A stretch of DNA of 64,000 bases from Ruegeria sp. 6PALISEP08 (GCF_001238295.1 NZ_LGXZ01000012.1:1-64000), one strand, 5' to 3'. Numbered from the stretch's first letter, positions 18,276 to 27,685 are shown. A program made the numbers and translations. Notes: generated by a model from the sequence alone, not told the origin.

Positions 18276-19040
18276 TCAGCCCATCAACCCGCGTCGCAGC
18301 AGGTTCAAACCAGCCACCAACAACACAAACAGGGTCGCCTTGCGAAAACTGGCCTGATCGATTCGGTCCTGCAGCTTGGTACCGACCCACATCCCCGCCA
18401 AAGCGGGAAGGATCAGTATGGCGGAAAACGGAAGTGTTTCTGCCCGCAAGATGCCGGACCCCAGATGAGCGGCAAGCAACAGCACCGCCCCAAGCCCATA
18501 AATAACACCTTGAATACGGATCTGTTCCTTTTTGGGCGTGTTCAAGGCCATCAGATAAGCAACTGTTGGCGGCCCCCAAACACCTGACATACCGCCAGCA
18601 AAACCTGCCACCCCCCCAATAGCAGCCTCAATTCTGACCGATGGTTGGTTCAGAACAAGCCGGACCCCCAGCACCTGGAACAAACAGAATACCGATACCA
18701 TGCCACCGATCAGAAGCAGCGAGACGGAACCAGGCATCATTGTGACAAGTTGCGCGCTCAGGACCAACATGAGGCCACCGACGATCAGGAACACCCGAAA
18801 GCTCAGGATCGAGGAATAGGCGGCCGCTGCGCCACCGCGCAGGGCTTGAAGTCCATTTGTCACAAGTGTTGGCAAAATAAGCCCCGCCAGGGTCAGCTCC
18901 GGGGTAAGAAAGGAATTCAGCCCTGACACCATAACCATGGGCATGGCGAACCCAACGATGCCCTTGATCCATCCGGCGGCAAACGCAACGGCCATGGCAA
19001 ACATCAGGTCTTGCGGAGAAAGAATGGAAAACAAGGTCAT
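18276..19040 (-). CDS. TSUP-family anion permease
   Basis: This 254-residue integral membrane protein belongs to the TSUP/TauE-SafE family, exporters or importers of sulfur-containing and organic anions. Two similar halves with eight or so helices are seen; the first includes AAGWIKGIVGFAMPMVM, the second GGVAGFAGGMSGVWGPPTVAYLMAL, the family's signature repeat. The ATG at 19040 is preceded by AGAGGGA; the open frame continues 113 codons upstream, but that extension looks non-coding and crosses the mcd start. It is divergent from mcd. The substrate is unknown. Confidence 0.88.
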   Translation of the reverse strand: MTLFSILSPQDLMFAMAVAFAAGWIKGIVGFAMPMVMVSGLNSFLTPELTLAGLILPTLVTNGLQALRGGAAAAYSSILSFRVFLIVGGLMLVLSAQLVTMMPGSVSLLLIGGMVSVFCLFQVLGVRLVLNQPSVRIEAAIGGVAGFAGGMSGVWGPPTVAYLMALNTPKKEQIRIQGVIYGLGAVLLLAAHLGSGILRAETLPFSAILILPALAGMWVGTKLQDRIDQASFRKATLFVLLVAGLNLLRRGLMG

Positions 19041-19096
19041 TCCCTCTAGATACCATCTGGAATTTCTTCTGCATTGCAAAAATGATCGAGTAATAT

Positions 19097-19147
19097 TTGA
19101 ACTTTTTCGCTGCGTAATAAGTATTTTTGTTGCGCTGCACGTGCAGC
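19097..19147 (+). promoter_or_regulatory. Putative mcd promoter with a 14-bp palindrome
   Basis: A possible promoter has TTGAAC at 19097-19102 and AAGTAT at 19119-19124, 16 bases apart. The palindrome GCTGCAC/GTGCAGC at 19134-19147 would then lie just after the expected transcription start, a position suited to a repressor operator. A TTGCAA hexamer at 19074-19079 is nearby. The promoter is a weak match; the palindrome is exact. Confidence 0.45.
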
Positions 19148-19184
19148 ATGATATGACCAGACGACCGAGGAAAGGACGCGATTC

Positions 19185-20876
19185 ATGGCCCACGACGGAC
19201 AGGATATGACCGAGATGACAACTGCTGCAGTTTTGCCCGATCTTCTGGATTTGACCCGGACCGCCGTGCCAGCGGTTGACGCGGTGTTCGAAAAAGCCCG
19301 CGAGTCGGTGCGTGGCATGGTCACTGCGGATGGTCGCGTTTCCGGCGCATTGATCGAGGCGAACCAGACTGCCGCGCATGGTCTGGCTTGGCTGGCCACC
19401 TACGCTCAGTCACTGCAACAGATGCAACGCTGGGCCGAAGCTCTGCAAGCCGATGGTAAATTCGGCGAGGTCGAACAGCTGTTGCACCAGATCGCTTTTG
19501 GCGAATATCTGCATCAGGTCGCCGGCGGCATTCCGATGAACCAGGGCGAAGTTGTACGCCTTCAGGATATGGGCCTTGGCTGGGACGCGCTGTCGGGCTT
19601 TCAATCGACTGAAGTGCAGACCTTGATGGCGCAGGCCAACTCTCAGGCTGCGCGCAGCCGTTTGGTCGAATTGATGCAGGATCAGGCTGGCGCCACAATG
19701 TTCGGCACCTCGGGGTTGGACGAAGAACTTGAGATGATCCGCGACCAATTCCGCCGCTATGCACAGGAAAAGGTCGAACCATACGCCCATGAATGGCACC
19801 TGAAAGATGAACTTATCCCACTGGAGATCATCGAAGAACTGGCCGAAATGGGCGTTTTTGGCCTGACCATCCCCGAAGAATTTGGCGGGTTCGGCCTGTC
19901 CAAAGCCTCTATGTGCGTGGTGTCAGAAGAGCTGTCGCGCGGCTATATCGGTGTTGGATCGCTGGGTACGCGGTCCGAAATTGCGGCCGAGTTGATCATT
20001 GCCGGTGGCACGGACGAGCAGAAAGCCAATTGGCTGCCAAAACTGGCCAGCGCCGAAATCCTGCCCACTGCCGTGTTCACCGAGCCCAACACCGGGTCGG
20101 ACCTTGGCAGCCTGCGCACGCGCGCTGTGAAGGATGAAAACGGTGATTACCAGATCACCGGCAACAAGACGTGGATCACCCACGCCGCACGCACCCACGT
20201 CATGACCCTGCTGGCGCGGACAAACCCGGACAGCACCGACCACCGCGGCCTGTCGATGTTCCTCGCCGAAAAGACCCCGGGCACCGACGAGAACCCTTTC
20301 CCAACCCCCGGCATGACTGGCGGTGAGATTGAAGTTCTGGGCTATCGCGGCATGAAGGAATACGAACTGGGCTTTGATGGCTTCCAGGTCAAAGGTGAAA
20401 ACCTGCTGGGTGGTGAAGAAGGCAAAGGGTTCAAGCAGTTGATGGAAACCTTCGAATCCGCCCGCATCCAGACCGCCGCCCGCGCCATTGGCGTGGCGCA
20501 AAGCGCGCTGGATATTGCCATGCAATACGCGATCGACCGCAAACAGTTCGGCAAATCGCTGATCAACTTCCCGCGCGTCTCGGGTAAGTTGGCGATGATG
20601 GCGGTTGAGATCATGATTGCACGTCAGCTGACCTATTTCAGCGCGTGGGAGAAAGACCACGGCCAGCGCTGTGACCTGGAAGCCGGTATGGCCAAGTTGC
20701 TGGGCGCCCGAGTGGCCTGGGCCGCTGCCGATAACGGGCTGCAGATTCACGGCGGCAACGGTTTTGCGCTGGAATACAAAATCAGCCGCGTTCTGTGTGA
20801 CGCGCGCATCTTAAATATTTTCGAAGGGGCTGCTGAGATTCAGGCGCAGGTCATCGCACGCCGGCTGCTTGGGTAA
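19185..20876 (+). CDS. mcd: (2S)-methylsuccinyl-CoA dehydrogenase
   Basis: Mcd oxidises methylsuccinyl-CoA to mesaconyl-CoA in the ethylmalonyl-CoA pathway, used to assimilate acetyl-CoA without isocitrate lyase. The 563-residue protein is longer than usual acyl-CoA dehydrogenases: an N-terminal helical extension of about 165 residues (VLPDLLDLTRTAVPAVDAVF...) precedes the flavoprotein core with TEPNTGSDLGSLRT, TWITHAARTHVM, ARIQTAARAIGVAQSAL and the closing IHGGNGFALEYKISR and FEGAAEIQ. This extension is characteristic of Mcd. AGGAAAGGA precedes the ATG. Electrons would go to EtfAB; the pathway's mutases need the B12 made by the adenosyltransferase and CobC/CobD in this window. Confidence 0.9.
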   Translation: MAHDGQDMTEMTTAAVLPDLLDLTRTAVPAVDAVFEKARESVRGMVTADGRVSGALIEANQTAAHGLAWLATYAQSLQQMQRWAEALQADGKFGEVEQLLHQIAFGEYLHQVAGGIPMNQGEVVRLQDMGLGWDALSGFQSTEVQTLMAQANSQAARSRLVELMQDQAGATMFGTSGLDEELEMIRDQFRRYAQEKVEPYAHEWHLKDELIPLEIIEELAEMGVFGLTIPEEFGGFGLSKASMCVVSEELSRGYIGVGSLGTRSEIAAELIIAGGTDEQKANWLPKLASAEILPTAVFTEPNTGSDLGSLRTRAVKDENGDYQITGNKTWITHAARTHVMTLLARTNPDSTDHRGLSMFLAEKTPGTDENPFPTPGMTGGEIEVLGYRGMKEYELGFDGFQVKGENLLGGEEGKGFKQLMETFESARIQTAARAIGVAQSALDIAMQYAIDRKQFGKSLINFPRVSGKLAMMAVEIMIARQLTYFSAWEKDHGQRCDLEAGMAKLLGARVAWAAADNGLQIHGGNGFALEYKISRVLCDARILNIFEGAAEIQAQVIARRLLG

Positions 20877-20904
20877 CTTTTGTCAGCACCCCGTTTCCCC
20901 AACT

Positions 20905-20932
20905 GGCCCGGCCATTGCGCCGGGTCTTTTTC
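20905..20932 (+). terminator. Rho-independent terminator after mcd
   Basis: GGCCCGGC and GCCGGGTC form a stem with a six-base loop, followed by a T-rich run. It begins about 28 bases after the mcd stop. Confidence 0.8.
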
Positions 20933-21113
20933 TTGGCTTGGTGGCTTTGCACACACAACCGCCGACAGAATTTCAGCGCGTAGAAAACGGGATACATCCG
21001 GCGCACGTCCGCTTTAAGGCGCTCGGCTGTGCAAACTTCCCCTTTGCATCCGTTTTGAACCCCGGTAGAGCACCCAGCGAAACAGGCCCCGGCCGAGGAA
21101 TGGTGAGCATAAA

Positions 21114-21668
21114 ATGACCCGACAAATTTTTGCGCTTTGGGCGACCCTTGCTGCACTTGTGCTGGGCGGTTGCGCCGTCAGTCAGCCGACCACCACCCAA
21201 AGCGATATCGAAGCGCTGGCACAAGCCATCCAGTCGCTCGGGCCCGAGGTTGATCCCGTCGAAGCGCAAAAGGCTGCCACGATCTCCTACACCTACTCCC
21301 AACAGTTGGCGCGGGAATGGAACATCACAGACCCAGCTATCATTCACAACGCCAAGATCGCCAACGGCTTTCGCGAGTTTGGCCTGTGCAATGATTGGGC
21401 GCAGGCCATGACCGCGCGTCTGCGGCAGGAAAGCTTCCGTACGCTCGATCTGCATTGGGTCACGTCGCCGCCGACGCAGTTCCGTATCATCCATCATTCG
21501 GCGTTGATCAGCGCGAAGGGGGATTCGATGTATGACGGCATCATCCTGGACCCGTGGCGGAACAGTGGGGCGCTGTACTGGGCGCCCGTGCGCGAGGATA
21601 CGAAATACAACTGGAGGCCACGCCTTGAGGTGCGGCAGGAATTGCTGAGCGGCGCAATCCCCTATTGA
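21114..21668 (+). CDS. Predicted lipoprotein, unknown function
   Basis: The 184-residue product has a signal peptide with lipobox LGGC near residue 19. The mature part contains the conserved-looking segment GFREFGLCNDWAQAMTARL, then HWVTSP...FRIIHHSALISAKG and GIILDPWRNSGALYW. A Cys-Asn-Asp followed by His and Asp in this spacing suggests a papain/transglutaminase-like fold, but I cannot confirm it. A GAGGAATGG lies upstream of the ATG. It is probably followed in the same unit by the META-domain gene 37 bases later. Confidence 0.72.
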   Translation: MTRQIFALWATLAALVLGGCAVSQPTTTQSDIEALAQAIQSLGPEVDPVEAQKAATISYTYSQQLAREWNITDPAIIHNAKIANGFREFGLCNDWAQAMTARLRQESFRTLDLHWVTSPPTQFRIIHHSALISAKGDSMYDGIILDPWRNSGALYWAPVREDTKYNWRPRLEVRQELLSGAIPY

Positions 21669-21705
21669 GGTTTTCGCGACACCCCGAATGGATTAAGACC
21701 CTGAA

Positions 21706-22098
21706 ATGATCCGCCTGATCCTGACCCTGCCTCTGCTGGCCCTGTTCCAATGCGAACAGGACGAAACCGTCTCCGCCTATGGCGCAGCTGGGCAGACATG
21801 GGTGTTGCAGGAAATTGATGGGCGACCCTATGAGGCCAGCGCCCTGTTGCGCTTTCCAGAAGAGGGTAAGATTGCAGGAAATGCCCCCTGCAACAGCTAT
21901 GGCGGCACTCTGAACGCGCCCTACCCTTGGTTTGAGATAAAAGACCTGAACGCCACGCGGGCTGCATGTGCAGGGCTTGAGGCCGAAGGGTTTTATTTCG
22001 CCGCCCTCTTGGTCATGACCCAGTCCGAAGTATCCGGCGACGTGCTGATCCTGCGCAATGAGAACGGGAATGAGATGGTGTTCACAGCCGCCGAGTGA
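21706..22098 (+). CDS. META domain protein (HslJ-like)
   Basis: This 130-residue secreted protein has a hydrophobic N-terminus ([16 protein letters not shown], a poor lipobox) and one META domain: [32 protein letters not shown], and [28 protein letters not shown]. The conserved GNAPCNSY and ATRAACAG Cys pair is typical of HslJ-type domains, linked in E. coli to heat-inducible envelope functions. Its last 17 bases overlap the end of the convergent recO gene. Confidence 0.85.
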   Translation: MIRLILTLPLLALFQCEQDETVSAYGAAGQTWVLQEIDGRPYEASALLRFPEEGKIAGNAPCNSYGGTLNAPYPWFEIKDLNATRAACAGLEAEGFYFAALLVMTQSEVSGDVLILRNENGNEMVFTAAE

Positions 22099-22807
22099 CC
22101 TGATCCACGAACCGCGCCCGCGCCTCGGGCAGCGGATTATGCCCCAGCGACGGGGCGACTCGGTTTTCAAGAAAATAACCGGTCGTGCGCAGGGCGTCCG
22201 TGATCTCGGTGTCCGGCGCGGTGCCTTCCCCGCGCAAGCAGGGCGGCAAGGGCAACAGCTTGTCCGCCCATTCCCCGGCCCCGTTCGTACTGACGGCGCG
22301 GCCCGTTTTGGGTGAAACGTAAACCAACCCTTCTGTCACACCGGTCACGGCGCAAACGGTCAGGTCAAGACCAAAGCCCAGCTCATCCAGCAACGCGATT
22401 TCCCAACGCAGATAAGCCAGTGGCCAGATCTCATCCTGCCCCAGCAGGTCCATCAACTGTTCGGTTCTCTTGTAAAGGGCCGGATGCGGTTCGCGTTCGG
22501 GCAGGCAAAAGGACAACAACGCCACAACGGCATTGAGCCCGGACAAGGCCAATCGCCCTGAAAATGCCGCCGCCGCGCGGGACCGCAAGGGCTCGACTTG
22601 AAAGGTGCCGAGATGCTCTTCCAATCGCGCCCGCCACAGCACATCCAATTGCGCACCAGGTTGTAGAATGGGCGCGACCTTGCGGCTGGTCCCGCCGCGC
22701 ACCACTCCGGCGTGACGTCCGTGAACCTCGGTAAAGACTTCGATTATCGCCGCCGTTTCACCATGGCGCCGAGAAGTCAGGAGTATGCCGTGATCGCGCC
22801 AGTCCAA
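22082..22807 (-). CDS. recO: DNA repair protein RecO
   Basis: RecO works with RecR to load RecA on SSB-coated gaps in the RecFOR pathway. The 241-residue protein has the N-terminal OB fold ([39 protein letters not shown]) and the helical C-terminal domain with CAVTG and [13 protein letters not shown], the remains of the zinc-binding region. In Rhodobacteraceae recO normally sits close to era and DUF1491; here a 1.6 kb accessory stretch lies between them. Confidence 0.93.
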   Translation of the reverse strand: MDWRDHGILLTSRRHGETAAIIEVFTEVHGRHAGVVRGGTSRKVAPILQPGAQLDVLWRARLEEHLGTFQVEPLRSRAAAAFSGRLALSGLNAVVALLSFCLPEREPHPALYKRTEQLMDLLGQDEIWPLAYLRWEIALLDELGFGLDLTVCAVTGVTEGLVYVSPKTGRAVSTNGAGEWADKLLPLPPCLRGEGTAPDTEITDALRTTGYFLENRVAPSLGHNPLPEARARFVDQVTRRL

Positions 22808-23001
22808 AACTCAGCCCTGTTGCTGCTTGGGTTGAACCGCAGCAAATCCCATGCAGTGTTCGGGCGCAAGAGTAGAACCTGTACTGCCCCTATCGCTCAG
22901 GGCTTTTTTCAGAAACAGCCATAGTTTTGTGACTTCCTGCCAGCCACCTTGTGCGCATGCGCGCGCCGCCCCAACTGCGCTTCAAACGAAGGGGCCGCGC
23001 T

Positions 23002-23253
23002 ATGATCGATGACGAACCGCAACCTGTTGCTTATTACGAAGAACGCAACATCTGGACTCATGATCCAACGGAAGCTGACATACATGTCTATGAGACATTT
23101 GCCTCGTCCGTTGTCGATCTGGTGCAGGTGCTGGACGACAATAAACTTATGCTATCAAGGGATGTTTACGCCCGGTTGTTCTCAGCATTGCTTCAGATTT
23201 CCAGAGTGTTGGGTGAGTACGAAGACGGGTGGAACGGAGAGCACAACGCGTGA
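23002..23253 (+). CDS. Small hypothetical protein
   Basis: An 83-residue acidic, soluble protein (MIDDEPQPVAYYEERNIWTH...) with a C-terminal predicted helix (FASSVVDLVQVLDDNKLMLSRDVYARLFSALLQISRVLGEYEDGW). AAGGGG precedes the ATG at suitable spacing, which supports expression; the frame could extend upstream to 22951, with weaker support. I do not recognise the family. It lies in the low-GC accessory stretch between recO and DUF1491. Confidence 0.5.
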   Translation: MIDDEPQPVAYYEERNIWTHDPTEADIHVYETFASSVVDLVQVLDDNKLMLSRDVYARLFSALLQISRVLGEYEDGWNGEHNA

Positions 23254-23552
23254 CCCAAGGCCGTGAGACTGGTGCGGGATCGCACTTATCGCCTTTTTGT
23301 TTTTAAGGCCCTGCAGGATATCGCATTCTCACCGCCCCACAAGTGGTTCAATTACGTCCCCAGAGAACTGCCTAACAAGCCTTAAGGCCGCTGCACTAAC
23401 TATGAATCAGGAAGCAGTCGGTCCAAGGTCTTATCGAAACCCCGCCAATTGCCGAGTTTTATCATCGCAGCAAACTCAAAAAAAAAACGCATTGCTCGAT
23501 TCCAGTTTTGACACTAATGTTCCCTTTATGTTCTTTGTGGAGGTCTCTAATA
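23254..23552. other. Intergenic stretch without a convincing gene
   Basis: About 300 bases of lower GC content. A small hairpin (GTGCG/CGCAC with a GGAT loop) at 23272-23285 is followed nine bases later by a T-rich run and may terminate the upstream small gene. A run of ten A lies near 23480. A GGAGG ribosome site for the VOC gene closes the interval. Confidence 0.5.
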
Positions 23553-23942
23553 ATGTCTCTTAACTACGTGATGATCGGTTCAAATGATGTCGCCAAAGCC
23601 CGCACTTATTACGATGCGGTGGTGCCGAAAATAGGTGGGAAAGTCGTCGCCGAGTATATGCCGCACGCGGTATGCTATGAGCTGCGCGGTGGCGGATGCA
23701 TGTGGGTCGCAACTCCATTCGATAAAGAACTTGCAACGATCGGAAATGGCAACATGGTCGGTCTGCTATGCCAAAGCGAAGATGAAGTACGAGATGCACA
23801 CGCGACCGCTCTGGCCAATGGTGGCTCAAACGAAGGTGACCCGGATGATCGTCCCCAATATGGTCCGAACTTCTTTGGCGCCTATGCTCGTGACCCAGAT
23901 GGGAACAAGATGAGCTTTGTCTATTTTGGCGACGCGGGTTGA
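23553..23942 (+). CDS. VOC-family (glyoxalase-like) protein
   Basis: This 129-residue protein has the beta-alpha-beta-beta-beta repeats of the vicinal oxygen chelate fold: MSLNYVMIGSNDVAKARTYYDAVVPKIG at the start and FGAYARDPDGNKMSFVYFGD at the end, where the DPDGN turn is the family hallmark. A metal-ligand His near the start is not evident, so it may be a binding protein rather than an enzyme. The ATG at 23553 follows GGAGG; a longer frame from 23508 lacks support. It is one of the accessory genes inserted between recO and DUF1491. Confidence 0.88.
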   Translation: MSLNYVMIGSNDVAKARTYYDAVVPKIGGKVVAEYMPHAVCYELRGGGCMWVATPFDKELATIGNGNMVGLLCQSEDEVRDAHATALANGGSNEGDPDDRPQYGPNFFGAYARDPDGNKMSFVYFGDAG

Positions 23943-24382
23943 TGGCGTCGTATATGATTTGCGAGCTCGGTGGCGGGAACGAATCTGGAGCCTCCCTGGC
24001 CTCGGAACGTCACTCCAGCATGGATCAGAAAACCGCTGACCATCAGCAGGTTCAGTACCATCAAGATGCCATTGCCCACATAGACCTGCAACTTTCATAG
24101 CACCGGCTTATAGACAAACCATAGCACGGACAGCCCAGCACACAGAGATTGGGACAGCAACGATTGACCTTGGCGTGTTCAGAATGGGTGAACTAGCGCG
24201 TGACCAGCTGCGAAAGCGTCGCAGAGAGGCCAAGTTGCGGTTTTTCCAGTTTCTCAGAACGTGTTTCAGCCACGAAAACACCCCATCACCGTACTTGGTC
24301 TCGAAGGCAGATCAGCCCCAACTTGCCAAAAACAACATCCCAAAAAGTCGCTTTGATGCCGGTATCAAAGGCCCATCAAAGG
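23943..24382. other. Intergenic stretch, 440 bases, possible gene remnant
   Basis: No convincing gene is seen. On the minus strand a 46-codon frame at 23921-24061 begins with a hydrophobic helix (MVLNLLMVSGFLIHAG) and then a soluble tail; it has no good ribosome site and overlaps the VOC gene end, so it may be the 3' remnant of a lost membrane-protein gene. The rest is of mixed composition and carries no recognisable RNA or mobile element. Confidence 0.35.
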
Positions 24383-24712
24383 TCATTCCAACCCCTCTTC
24401 ACCCAGCATATGCCGTCCTTGCCGGTCCTCAACCTCAAGCACCCAGAGATCAGGGTCAAAGCTGCGTTGTTTGGTGATCGCGGTGTCCACATCTGCCTCG
24501 GGGCCGCTGGAAAGTTCGATCCATTTGCGTTCACCGCTCATCAGGTCAAAGCTGCGTTGGAAAGCGACGGCCTGCCCATCCAGCGTATTGAGCTTGACCA
24601 GAACGGCCCCTGCAGTGTCGTCACCATGGGCCACAACAAAGGCCGGGATCTCCTGAAACCGGAGCCGCGCCAGATAGGCGTGGACCCAGAATTCAGCCGT
24701 CAGGCGCGTCAT
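24383..24712 (-). CDS. DUF1491 family protein
   Basis: This 109-residue protein matches the DUF1491 pattern: TAEFWVHAYLARL, AFVVAHGDDTAGAVLVKLN, the SGERKWIEL segment and KQRSFDPDLWVLEVEDRQGRH at the end. Its ATG overlaps the era stop by four bases, so it is translationally coupled to era. It is a conserved alphaproteobacterial neighbour of era and recO with no known biochemical role. Confidence 0.88.
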   Translation of the reverse strand: MTRLTAEFWVHAYLARLRFQEIPAFVVAHGDDTAGAVLVKLNTLDGQAVAFQRSFDLMSGERKWIELSSGPEADVDTAITKQRSFDPDLWVLEVEDRQGRHMLGEEGLE

Positions 24713-25617
24713 GCGTTGCCGTCTTTGAAATCCAGGCCCATTTCCGAATAGCGCTCGGATTCTTCCAGCCAGTTGGGCCGGACTTTCACTTGCAGGAACA
24801 GGTGGATCTTACGGTCCAGGAACTCTTCCAACTCGGCCCGTGCGGCCTGACTGACGGCCTTGATGGTCTCACCCTTTTTGCCAAGCACGATGCCTTTGTG
24901 GCCGTCGCGCATAACATAGATGACCTGATCGATTTTGGCAGAGCCATCTTTGCGCTCTTCCCAATTTTCAGTCTCGACGGTCAATTGATACGGTAATTCC
25001 TGATGCAGGCGCAGAGTCAGCTTTTCGCGCGTCATTTCAGCCGCGATCATGCGCAAAGGCAGGTCAGCAATCTGATCTTCAGGATACAGCCACGGACCTT
25101 CGGGCAATTCCGCGGCGAGCCACTTGCGCAGATCATCAACGCCGTGGCCTTTTTCAGCCGAGATCATAAAGGTTTCGGCAAAAGGATAGCGCGCGTTCAA
25201 CTCGCTGGTCAGCGCCAGCAGCTTTTCGGACGGTACCTTGTCGATCTTGTTAATCGCCAGAGCGATTGTGCGGCCCTGTCCGATCTCTTCCAGACCTTCG
25301 AGGATGCGTTCAACCCCTTCAGTGATGCCACGATGCGCCTCGACCATAAGCACAACAACATCCGCATCTGCTGCCCCGCCCCAGGCGGCGGCGACCATGG
25401 CGCGGTCCAGACGGCGGCGGGGTTTGAACAGGCCCGGCGTGTCCACGAACACCAGCTGCGCGTCGCCCTCCATCGCCACACCTCGGATGCGGGTGCGTGT
25501 GGTTTGCACCTTATGCGTCACGATCGAGACCTTGGCCCCGACCATGCGGTTCAGAAGGGTGGATTTGCCTGCGTTTGGCTCTCCGATCAGGGCGATAAAT
25601 CCGGCGCGTGTGGTCAT
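24709..25617 (-). CDS. era: GTPase Era
   Basis: Era is an essential GTPase that binds the 3' end of 16S rRNA and aids 30S assembly. The 302-residue protein has G1 GEPNAGKST (residues 12-20), switch II DTPGLF, G4 NKID, G5 SAEKG, and a C-terminal KH domain with VIYVMRDGHKGIVLGKKGETIK and IHLFLQVKVRPNW. It is followed by DUF1491. It is separated from rnc, its usual partner, by a GNAT gene and a multicopper oxidase gene on the other strand. Confidence 0.97.
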   Translation of the reverse strand: MTTRAGFIALIGEPNAGKSTLLNRMVGAKVSIVTHKVQTTRTRIRGVAMEGDAQLVFVDTPGLFKPRRRLDRAMVAAAWGGAADADVVVLMVEAHRGITEGVERILEGLEEIGQGRTIALAINKIDKVPSEKLLALTSELNARYPFAETFMISAEKGHGVDDLRKWLAAELPEGPWLYPEDQIADLPLRMIAAEMTREKLTLRLHQELPYQLTVETENWEERKDGSAKIDQVIYVMRDGHKGIVLGKKGETIKAVSQAARAELEEFLDRKIHLFLQVKVRPNWLEESERYSEMGLDFKDGNA

Positions 25618-25777
25618 GTGTCCTGCGATCCTGTTTGCAAGTGCGCACCCCTACAGCAGAAAGGTCCGGCGGGCCAGAGGGATTTGTCGCATTGCAGCCA
25701 TGCACGCAGGGTGGCAGGACGGACGCAGACGCCAAGCCATTCCCAGCCCGGCATCAGATCCGTTCAGTGAGGTCTTC

Positions 25778-27160
25778 ATGAAACGTCGCGAGTTTCTTCT
25801 TGGAAGCAGTGCCGCCGCAGGCGTCGTAGGGTTGGGAGGGTTGTCTCTGGCCGCAGGCAACGATGCGCAGGATCTGGTGCTGCAATCCGCCAACTATCGG
25901 TTGCGCGATCAGCTGACCACGGGGATGGTCAGCCTATCCCCTGATGCGCCGCCACCGGTTCTGTACGGACGACAAGGCGAGGCAATGCGTCTGACGGTGC
26001 GCAATACCCTGCCCGATTACACCGCAATGCACTGGCATGGGCTGCGCATTGCCAACAAGATGGACGGGGTGCCTTATCTGACCCAGATGCCCATCGGTGA
26101 GGGTGAGAGCTTTGCCTATGAATTTACACCTCCGGATGCGGGGACACACTGGTATCACCCCCATTGTATGACGATGGATCAGATGGCCCATGGGCTGACC
26201 GGTGTGATGGTGATTGCCGAGCCGGAAGACCCCGGTTTCGAGAGCGAGCAGGTGATCAATCTGCGCGATTTCAGGCTGGACGAGGAGGGCGCATTTCTAC
26301 CCGCATATACCGCGCGTAGAGCTGCGCGAGCGGGCACATTTGGCAATGTTCAAACCGCGAACTGGCGGACAGAGGCGGTATATGATCACGCGGCAGGCAC
26401 CCTTGTGCGATTGCGCGTCGTCAATACGGACACAACCCGCATCTACAGGCTGCATCTTGAAGGAGCCCTGGCCCGGATCATTGCGTGGGACGGGCATCCA
26501 GTTGAGGTTGATCTCGCCTTACCCACCGCCGACGAACCGCTTTTGCTTGGCCCAGGTCAGCGGGTGGATTTTGCTATGCGAATGCCAGAGGATGAAGGGC
26601 AATCGGCGGCGTTGATGGCCAAATTCCCAGGACAAAAGCATCGCGCAATGGCGCGTTTGCGGGCGACCGGTCAATCCGCGTCACGCGATCTGAAGGAATT
26701 GCGCCCGTTGCGTACCAACCCTGTTCTGCGCCCTAATCTGGACCAAGCCGAGATGCATGAATTCGTGTTCGGCTGGACACCCGAAGGTGGTGCGCCCAAT
26801 GACGGGTTCTGCGGGTCGCTGGGCTACAGTTTCTGGTCCATTAACCGCACGCCGTGGCCCGGGGATGCAGCACAGGGAACCGGACCGCTGGCCGTGCTGG
26901 AACAGGGTAAGAGTTATGTTCTGCGATTGCGTAATGAGTCTCCGAATCTGCACCCGATCCACCTGCACGGGCTTGCTTTTGTCCCGCTAAAGTCAAACCT
27001 GCGCAAGCTGCCACCGTTGGTGTCCGATACGGTGCTTTTGTTAAAAGACGAGATCATTGATATCGCGCTGGTTGCCGACAATCCCGGCGACTGGGCGTTT
27101 CATTGCCATGTGATCGAGCATCAGAAAACCGGGCTGGCTGGGTTCATCCGGGTGGTCTGA
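25778..27160 (+). CDS. Multicopper oxidase, Tat-exported
   Basis: This 460-residue periplasmic multicopper oxidase starts with a Tat signal (MKRREFLLGSSAAAGVVG). All copper-binding blocks are visible: HWHG at 85-88, HWYHPHC, HPIHLHG and HCHVIEHQKTG at about 442-452. Absence of a Met-rich loop argues against a CueO-type cuprous oxidase; a laccase-like enzyme is as likely, and the substrate is unknown. The open frame extends far upstream antisense to era, but the Tat signal fixes the start. It is convergent with the GNAT gene, three bases apart, and interrupts the usual rnc-era order. Confidence 0.92.
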   Translation: MKRREFLLGSSAAAGVVGLGGLSLAAGNDAQDLVLQSANYRLRDQLTTGMVSLSPDAPPPVLYGRQGEAMRLTVRNTLPDYTAMHWHGLRIANKMDGVPYLTQMPIGEGESFAYEFTPPDAGTHWYHPHCMTMDQMAHGLTGVMVIAEPEDPGFESEQVINLRDFRLDEEGAFLPAYTARRAARAGTFGNVQTANWRTEAVYDHAAGTLVRLRVVNTDTTRIYRLHLEGALARIIAWDGHPVEVDLALPTADEPLLLGPGQRVDFAMRMPEDEGQSAALMAKFPGQKHRAMARLRATGQSASRDLKELRPLRTNPVLRPNLDQAEMHEFVFGWTPEGGAPNDGFCGSLGYSFWSINRTPWPGDAAQGTGPLAVLEQGKSYVLRLRNESPNLHPIHLHGLAFVPLKSNLRKLPPLVSDTVLLLKDEIIDIALVADNPGDWAFHCHVIEHQKTGLAGFIRVV

Positions 27161-27162
27161 CC

Positions 27163-27681
27163 TTAGCCCAACGCTGACATGTCCAATGCCAGAACGTGGT
27201 TCGGATAAGCTTGGTCTGCGATACGGAAATGCGTGATGCCAACCTGCCGGAACCCCTTAGACAGATAGAAATCTATGGCAGCAGTGTTCTCGGAATTGGT
27301 CGTCAGCCAAATCTCAGTCCGGCCTTTATCCCGACAATAGTCAATCGCCACCTGCAACAGAGCGGAACCGATGCCCTTTCCATGATGGCGCGGCTGCACG
27401 TAAAACGTCACGATCTCAAGATCGGACAGCCCGTCAACGGGTGCAATGCTACCTTCTGACAACCGTATATAACCATCAATACCGTCCCGGTTTTCCGAGA
27501 CCACCAAAAGGTCCGCCCCGTCGTCGATAAGCGCTTCAAACCGTGCTGTTGTGAATTCGCTCAGTGCAAATTCAGCGAAGAACGAACTCACGCCCTGCCG
27601 CAGATAGGTACCGATCCAGACTTCGATCGACAAAGCCGCCAAACTGGCGGCATCTGCCTTCTGGGCTGGTCTGAGCTTCAT
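27163..27681 (-). CDS. GNAT family N-acetyltransferase
   Basis: This is a 172-residue acetyltransferase. It has the acetyl-CoA binding motif A (VQPRHHGKGIGSALLQVAIDYCR, with R/Q-x-x-G-x-G/A at about residues 99-107) and motif B (NTAAIDFYLSKGFRQVG). The N-terminal LRPAQKADAASLAALSIEVWIGTYLRQG is typical of generic GNATs. The acceptor is unknown. It follows rnc by four bases on the same strand, so it is probably transcribed as the last gene of the acpS-lepB-rnc unit. Confidence 0.9.
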   Translation of the reverse strand: MKLRPAQKADAASLAALSIEVWIGTYLRQGVSSFFAEFALSEFTTARFEALIDDGADLLVVSENRDGIDGYIRLSEGSIAPVDGLSDLEIVTFYVQPRHHGKGIGSALLQVAIDYCRDKGRTEIWLTTNSENTAAIDFYLSKGFRQVGITHFRIADQAYPNHVLALDMSALG

Positions 27682-27685
27682 GTCC

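Noticed and set aside
23921..24061. 46-codon minus-strand frame with a hydrophobic start
   Set aside because: No ribosome site, overlap with the end of the VOC gene, and no visible homologue. At most a remnant.
24175..24477. Plus-strand frame beginning MFRMGELARDQLRKRRREAK
   Set aside because: It runs into the conserved DUF1491 gene on the other strand, and its sequence is low-complexity basic with no ribosome site.
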